This document shows positions 61,301 through 64,000 of a stretch of 64,000 nt of DNA, one piece after another. Source of the DNA: Nocardia sputorum (GTDB lineage: Bacteria; Actinomycetota; Actinomycetes; Mycobacteriales; Mycobacteriaceae); assembly GCF_027924405.1 (NCBI RefSeq), contig NZ_AP026978.1, forward strand, positions 6,138,001 to 6,202,000, written 5' to 3'. The notes under the pieces were generated by a model, which did no database searches, was not told where the DNA came from, and saw only the letters and a program-made list of their open reading frames with translations. The position numbers and the translations under genes are program-made. Each line of letters begins with the position of its first letter. The stretch's first letter is position 1.

Positions 61301-61887
61301 GTGACCACGACGCCCTTGGGCTTGCCGGTGGAGCCGGAGGTGTAGATGACGTAGGCCGGGTGCCGCTCGTCCAGCGGGCGGACCCGGTCGGTGTAGGAGA
61401 TGGGGTGCTCCGGGCGCGCGGCGATGCGCGCCGCCTGCACCGGGTCGTCCAGCTCGATCCAGTACACGCCGGTGCCGAGCACCGGGCGGTGCGCCGAGGT
61501 GGTCAGGCCCACCGTGGCGCCGGAGTCGGCGACGATGTGGTTGATCCGGTCGGTGGGGTAGGTCGGATCCACCGGCACGTAGGCCGCGCCGGTCTTGGCG
61601 ATGGCCCAGACGGCGAGCACCGACTCCACGCTGCGCGAGATCCCGATGGCGACCACGTCGCCGGGCCCGACGCCGCGCTCGATCAGCTCCCGGGCCAGCC
61701 GCGAGGACGCCGCGTCCAGCTCGGCGTAGGTGAGTTCCCGATCGTCGGCCGGATCTCCCGTGGGGTTGAACCGGATCGCGACCTCGGTGGCGGCGGACTC
61801 GACCGCGGCGGTGAGCAGCTGCGCGAAGAGCGGACTGCCCGACCTGCGGCGACGGCTACCGCGAGCAGAGCGACGGGCGGTTTCCAT
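54544..61887 (-). CDS. NRPS A: nonribosomal peptide synthetase ending in a vestigial A domain
   Basis: A 2447-residue synthetase, read as A1-T-C2-A2-T-C3-A(partial). The N-terminus is Arg-rich (RRSARGSRRRRSG). Carrier serines are at about 575 and 1650. HHxxxDG motifs are at about 761 and 1830. A cores are near 182 and 1248. The eye-read code of A2 is DFWNVGMVHK (Thr-like) and that of A1 is DVLLVAGILK (unassigned). After C3 the chain enters an A domain near residue 2165. It keeps the N-terminal LSYQDLDARSSRLAR motif but lacks the ATP loop TSGSTG and stops just before the expected GYGPTE, with an acidic tail (ELTELFGAE). No carrier or thioesterase follows, so the chain must pass to another protein. 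It is the first NRPS gene behind the LuxR-type regulator. Confidence 0.93.
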   Translation of the reverse strand: METARRSARGSRRRRSGSPLFAQLLTAAVESAATEVAIRFNPTGDPADDRELTYAELDAASSRLARELIERGVGPGDVVAIGISRSVESVLAVWAIAKTGAAYVPVDPTYPTDRINHIVADSGATVGLTTSAHRPVLGTGVYWIELDDPVQAARIAARPEHPISYTDRVRPLDERHPAYVIYTSGSTGKPKGVVVTHSGLAGLVAAEREHYGVTEESRVLHVCSPNFDVSVLELLLAFSSGATLVIAPPSVFGGFELADLLRREHVTHMLITPGALESVDPAGLDDLQAVVVAGDKFGPELVGRWAAEREFYNGYGPTEATILATSTPPMAPGEPITIGTAIPGVGAFVLDSRLRPVPAGVVGELYLSGPALAQGYLNRPGLTAERFVASPFGADTGNPGARLYRTGDLVRRTESASQDGGVIEYLGRSDFQVKIRGFRIELGEIDNALTSHPDIDFAATLGKPLPSGATALVSYVLPRPGADVDIDALTEFIGESLPAYMIPASVVVLDEIPLTPVGKLDRAALPEPVFAARAFRAPSTPVEEIVAEVFAALLVPEEDGRVGADDDFFELGGNSLLAAQAAARIGAALDVRVPVQLLFEVSTVAGLAARVEAHAGSAAGQALRAWPRPERVPLSYAQQRMWFLNRFDPASGVNNIPVAVRLSGQLDVAALRAAVRDVVERHEVLRTVYPDVDGEGVQVVLPVDDPRAVPDVLVRRAHESEVAALVAAAVSEGFDVTVAPPVRVRLIVLSESEHVLVCVVHHIAGDGFSMGPLTRDLMSAYVDRMRGGAPQWPALEVQYADYALWQREILGAEQDPDSVLAQQVGFWRQALAGLPEQVELPADRARPAVASYRGATLGFDIDAQVHAGLSRVAHEHNATVFMVVHAALAVLLARLSNSRDIAVGTPVAGRGEAALDDLIGMFVNTLVLRTDVDPGVSFAGLLAGVRSVDVAAFGHADVPFERLVEVLDPPRSPARHPLFQVMLTFQNLTVPELALPGLSVSGLDLAVGLAKFDLQLAVAENLDRHGRPGGLSAAFTYATDLFDTATVRDFADRFTRILAAVAADASVVVGDIDVLAPGERELVLHEWSTPGAIVPEVTLVDVITTQARNRPEAVAVRYGETALTFEQLHRRANQVARALIAHGAGPETVVAVAVPRTEELPVALLGVLISGAAYLPIDTSYPVQRLEFMLEDAAPVCVLTTATELDTLPAGTIPALLLEETTGYDDARVRNRERVTPLRPDNLAYVIYTSGSTGVPKGVGVAHRNVVELFANTQLLFEFDETDVWTLFHSFAFDFSVWELWCALANGGTVVVVDYLTSRSPEQFRELLIREQVTVLNQTPSAFYQLAEADRAAHHDEGKFALRYIVFGGEALDLRQLQRWYERHPVDAPWLVNMYGITETTVHVSFLSLDEQMVDNAASVIGRALPGLDAYVLDDRLHPAPVGVAGEIYVAGAQLSRGYLGRPGLAATRFVANPFGAPGSRMYRSGDIGRWVGFGGQATLEYAGRGDQQVQLRGFRIELGEIEAALLRCPGVSQAVVLVREDEHAGDRLIGYVVADAGASMDPSVLRAQVSEFLTGYMVPDAIVVLDALPLTPNGKLDRRALPAPEFVSATVFRAPSSPVEQAVADVFAGLLGAAEVGLDDDFFALGGNSLLATRVVARINEALDANVAVRELFEAPTVAALAARVVPGAGAGARTVLERAERVEPIPLSLAQQRMWVLNQFDPASAAYNIPMAIRLTGALDVSALRYALADVLERHESLRTRYPTGPGGLPYQQILTVEQALPGGLDVVVTDDPIEQITELMLTGFDVTTEVPVRALLLESGPDEHLLAFVAHHIAADGASMAPLARDLMSAYLARIGGNSPRWSPLEVQYADYAIWQRSVIGTDDDETSVAARQLAYWRHQLAGLTGELELPLDRPRPVVASMRGANTGFAVSPQVHAALVALAREHNCTLFMVVHAALAVLLARLSGDPDVAIGTPIAGRGERVLDDLVGMFVNTLALRTRVEAGMSFTELVDQARETDLAAFANADIPFERVVEVVAPGRATTHNPLFGVVLSFQNNEQPTLRLPGLTVAALDTGSVAAKFDLQVNVNPHHRDDGTPGELDTVFTYATDLFDETTVQTLGRRLERILTTIATDPHTLIGDIDILDDAERERMAAAAGSVGAEAPTATAGTALTQALAAAVEDDPDGPAVVSGENALSYQDLDARSSRLARVLIARGCGPGAGVALRLDRGIEAVIATWAVLKAGAAVVPVDALDAPLPHEPEIKIGLTTGGAGSTGALDWLALDDPTLVAEIAAESPRPVTYAHRTRALRGSDPAFIGAQVLSYDDLATAAGRLRARTELTFESRTFQHGSAQSPAALVEVVAAGSVGASVVLVDVDGALTESLADEWVTHLVTDRTGLDTLDPTALEDLQAVVLDNGVGRVPAGPWTTVTAIVELTELFGAE

Positions 61888-61929
61888 TCGAGTGCATTCA
61901 CCTCTCGCATCGAGCCAGGACCCGGGCCT

Positions 61930-61945
61930 AACCCTGCTCAGGGTT
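61930..61945. promoter_or_regulatory. 16-bp palindrome, candidate operator for NRPS A
   Basis: AACCCTG-CT-CAGGGTT is a perfect inverted repeat 42 bases upstream of the NRPS A start and downstream of the probable -10. The neighbouring LuxR-type regulator is a candidate ligand. Confidence 0.5.
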
Positions 61946-61974
61946 CGTTATCCGGGGCCAGCGCGGACCGAGCA

Positions 61975-61980
61975 ATCATA
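61975..61980 (-). promoter_or_regulatory. Possible -10 box of the NRPS A promoter
   Basis: TATGAT (5 of 6 to consensus) is read on the minus strand. No good -35 lies 16-18 bases upstream, which would suit an activator-dependent promoter. Tentative. Confidence 0.3.
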
Positions 61981-62181
61981 TAGGGGCTTGACTGCCCAAC
62001 CCGCGCGCTGTATCGGATTGCCGCGGCTGCCGTCGGTGCGGTCCGCGTCCCCCTTCGGTGGTGCTGTCCTCTCGTCGGACGCCGCCCACTCCCCCATGGA
62101 ATCGGTGTCTTGCTTACCGCCTGCCGTTATATCGGCGCCGAGCCCCTCATGTTGCAGGACTCCCTTGATCGGTGAGCTTGC

Positions 62182-63165
62182 TCACAACCAGCCGCGCCGG
62201 GTGGCTTGCACCCCCGCCTGGAACCTGGTGCTCGCCCCGAGCCGCTCCAACAGCCGTGCGGTGCGGCGGACCACCGTGCGCCGGGACATGCCGAGCCTGC
62301 GCGCGATCGTGTCGTCGGTGGCGCCCAGCCCCATCAAGGTCAGGATCGCGCGATCGCGTTCGTCCAGCGCTTCGGCGGACGGATTCACCGAGATGGGCGC
62401 GGCCATCGTCCACAGTACGTCGAAAGTCTTGATCAGCAGCTCGAGCGTGGGCGAACCGGTGATGCGCAGACCCATCGGGTCGGGCCTGCGTTCGTCGGCG
62501 TGCAGCACCAGGCTGGCCCGTTCGTCGTCGCTGATGATCAGTTTGAACGGCGGATCCGGCAGGGTTCTGGCCTGCGCACCGCTGGCGTTGGTGGACAGCG
62601 CGTGCCGCAGCCGCTCCGGATCCTGGTAGACGGTGTCCTGGTACAGGGTCTGGTAGCGGATTCCGTCGGCGAGCCTGGCGCGTTTGAGCTCGAACAGCTG
62701 GCGTTCACGTTCCGGATCGCTGAGATAGGGGCCGCGCTCGACGAGCTTGACGCAGCTGCGGGCACCGGTCTGCATCTCCTCGAAATCGGCCAGCATCTCC
62801 AGGCGCTCGTACACCGGCACGACCGCGCCGTTGCCGCGGGGCGAGCGACGCACCGAACGGAACGTCTCGCTCAACCGGGCTGCGGCGGCGTGCATCTGAT
62901 TGATCTCCTGTTGCCTGCGCCGCGCCTCGGCTTCGGACAACGATTCCGGCGCGTGCGCGTCCCACAGCGTTTCGCCGTCGGGCGACTCGATGCGGACCGC
63001 GGCGCGCACTTCACACAAGACATCCAACGAATCCGCGGCGAGGTCTTCCGAAACGCCCAGGTAATGCGCGATATCGGCGAGACTCGACCGGGGATGGTGC
63101 ACCAGCACGGCGTAAGCGCGGCCGTGCGGCGACCCAGGCTCGAAGATGTCGCCCAGCTCGATCAC
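62182..63165 (-). CDS. LuxR-type HTH transcriptional regulator upstream of the NRPS genes
   Basis: A 327-residue cytoplasmic DNA-binding protein. The C-terminal LuxR-type HTH (about residues 265-322) reads LDERDRAILTLMGLGATDDTIARRLGMS followed by the recognition helix RRTVVRRTARLLERLG. The N-terminus (about 10-60) looks like a winged-helix/TrmB-like domain and the middle has no recognised sensor. Such proteins often control actinobacterial peptide gene clusters. It starts at GTG and shares the strand of NRPS A, 294 bp upstream of it. Its stop overlaps a small GTGAGC/GCTCAC repeat. Local activation of the NRPS genes is inferred from position. Confidence 0.82.
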   Translation of the reverse strand: MIELGDIFEPGSPHGRAYAVLVHHPRSSLADIAHYLGVSEDLAADSLDVLCEVRAAVRIESPDGETLWDAHAPESLSEAEARRRQQEINQMHAAAARLSETFRSVRRSPRGNGAVVPVYERLEMLADFEEMQTGARSCVKLVERGPYLSDPERERQLFELKRARLADGIRYQTLYQDTVYQDPERLRHALSTNASGAQARTLPDPPFKLIISDDERASLVLHADERRPDPMGLRITGSPTLELLIKTFDVLWTMAAPISVNPSAEALDERDRAILTLMGLGATDDTIARRLGMSRRTVVRRTARLLERLGASTRFQAGVQATRRGWL

Positions 63166-63308
63166 GGCCCGAGCCTAGCGACCGACCGGTGCCTATTGGG
63201 CGGTTCTCCAAGACCCGGGCGCGAACCGCTTCCCGCGTCACCGGGACGCGGGAAGCTTCGCTGCGTGCAACCATGCACTGCTCGGAATGTCAAGTCGGAC
63301 AGGTGAAG

Positions 63309-64000
63309 TCAGTGCGCCGACGGGCCCCACTCCATGGGCACGCCCTTGGCGGCCAGGTACGGCAGCGGGTCGATCTTGGAGCCGGACTGGTCCCAGATCT
63401 CCAGGTGCAGGTGCGGACCGGTGGACTGACCCCGGTTGCCCACGGTGGCGATCACATCGCCGGCGTTCACCCGCTGGCCCGCGTGCACGAACATCTCGTT
63501 CACGTGGCCGTAGACCGCGGTGGTGCCGTCGTCCTGCAGCACGCGCACCCACAGGCCGAAACCGGAGGCGGGCCCCGCCTCGATCACGGTGCCGTTGCTG
63601 ACCGAGTGGATCGGCGCGCCCAGCGCGTCGGCGAAGTCGAGGCCGTAGTGCATGGCACCCCAGCGGCTGCCGTAGCCGGAGCTGATGGCGCCGGCCACCG
63701 GGCGCACCGCGGGCGCCGGAGCGACCTGCTGCTGCACACCCTTGAGGGCCTCCTCGGCCTGGGCCAAAGGTGCGGCGATCTCCGGGGGAAGATTGGGAAT
63801 GCCGAACGGAGCGGCGACCGGGGCCGCGATCTCGGCCGCGACCGCGGCGGGTTCCGGCGCGGGCTGCGCGACCGGCTCGGCGGCAGCCTTCGCCTCGGCA
63901 ACCGGCAGGATGCTCGTACCCTTCACGGTGGCGGGCGCGGCCTGCTGCTCCTCGTCGGCGTCGTGCGAACCGGGCAACAGCGGCGCGGCGTAAGCCAGCG
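63309..64000 (-). CDS. M23 family peptidase, C-terminal part (runs off the right edge)
   Basis: Partial gene, open through base 64000, so its start lies outside the window. The visible 230 residues begin with the probable end of a signal peptide (LAYAAP), then an Ala/Pro/Glu-rich linker of about 90 residues, and an M23 (LytM/peptidase M23) domain. The zinc ligands are visible in HYGLDFA (His and Asp) and GPHLHLEIW (HxH). These enzymes cut peptidoglycan cross-bridges outside the membrane, and some are inactive scaffolds; here all ligands are present. It is on the same strand as the LuxR regulator, 143 bp upstream of it. Confidence 0.88.
   Translation of the reverse strand, partial: LAYAAPLLPGSHDADEEQQAAPATVKGTSILPVAEAKAAAEPVAQPAPEPAAVAAEIAAPVAAPFGIPNLPPEIAAPLAQAEEALKGVQQQVAPAPAVRPVAGAISSGYGSRWGAMHYGLDFADALGAPIHSVSNGTVIEAGPASGFGLWVRVLQDDGTTAVYGHVNEMFVHAGQRVNAGDVIATVGNRGQSTGPHLHLEIWDQSGSKIDPLPYLAAKGVPMEWGPSAH

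Larger units (their letters stand above)
61888..62181 (-). other. 294-bp control region upstream of NRPS A
   Basis: This separates the regulator stop from the NRPS A ATG. It holds a -10-like TATGAT, a perfect 16-bp palindrome and an AGAGG 11 bases before the ATG. No gene is seen. Confidence 0.5.

Noticed and set aside
62172..62185. GTGAGC-TT-GCTCAC repeat overlapping the LuxR regulator stop
   Set aside because: Only 6-bp arms, partly inside the coding region, with no T-run; too weak to call a terminator or operator.

Overview
The window is very GC-rich actinobacterial chromosome. Two secreted antigen-85-type mycolyltransferase paralogues, a DrrABC-like exporter and frequent GTG/TTG starts point to a mycolic-acid genus of the Mycobacteriales, most likely Nocardia. 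The genus is an inference; no rRNA or other marker was compared.

Layout. 1-3900: a small imperfect tandem repeat, a classical SDR, an 80-residue secreted peptide, an extended SDR/epimerase and a conserved protein of uncertain function. 4021-9364 (minus strand): the complete S10 ribosomal protein operon rpsJ-rplC-rplD-rplW-rplB-rpsS-rplV-rpsC-rplP-rpmC-rpsQ, tightly coupled by GTGA/ATGA overlaps and closed by a strong hairpin. 9778-24754: accessory and envelope genes. These are a hotdog-fold DUF4442 protein, a minus-strand set (antigen 85 - lipase - degenerate ABC ATPase), a lycopene-cyclase-like flavoprotein, a DrrABC-like exporter operon, an aldehyde-dehydrogenase-fold protein without its catalytic Cys, a tandem-TetR repressor divergent from an enoyl-CoA hydratase/SDR pair, an NRAMP Mn transporter and a second antigen 85.

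24912-63165 (minus strand): a roughly 38 kb nonribosomal peptide synthetase locus, read right to left: a LuxR-type regulator, then NRPS A (2447 aa), NRPS B (4115 aa) and NRPS C (5611 aa). By eye, A is A-T-C-A-T-C-(vestigial A); B is A-T-C-A-T-C-A-T-C-A-T-TE; C is A-T-C-A-T-C-A-T-C-A-T-E(degenerate)-C-A-T-TE. B and C both begin with an A domain behind almost identical Arg-rich N-termini and both end in a thioesterase. A has no release domain and stops after a condensation domain plus half an A domain. The simplest reading is that A hands its dipeptide to B and/or C, a possibly branched line giving hexa- and heptapeptides. B and C look like a tandem duplication of an ancestral three-module front end. 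They still share blocks of 170-980 bp that are identical or nearly so, at a spacing of about 12.6 kb, which suggests continuing gene conversion. No MbtH, PPTase, acyl-loading or tailoring gene is visible in the window.

63309-64000: the 3' part of a secreted M23 peptidase running off the right edge.

Transcription signals seen by eye include several intrinsic terminators, a TetR operator/promoter region, palindromes upstream of NRPS A and of the DUF4442 gene, and a plausible leaderless promoter for mntH. All domain and specificity calls are manual readings with no database search.
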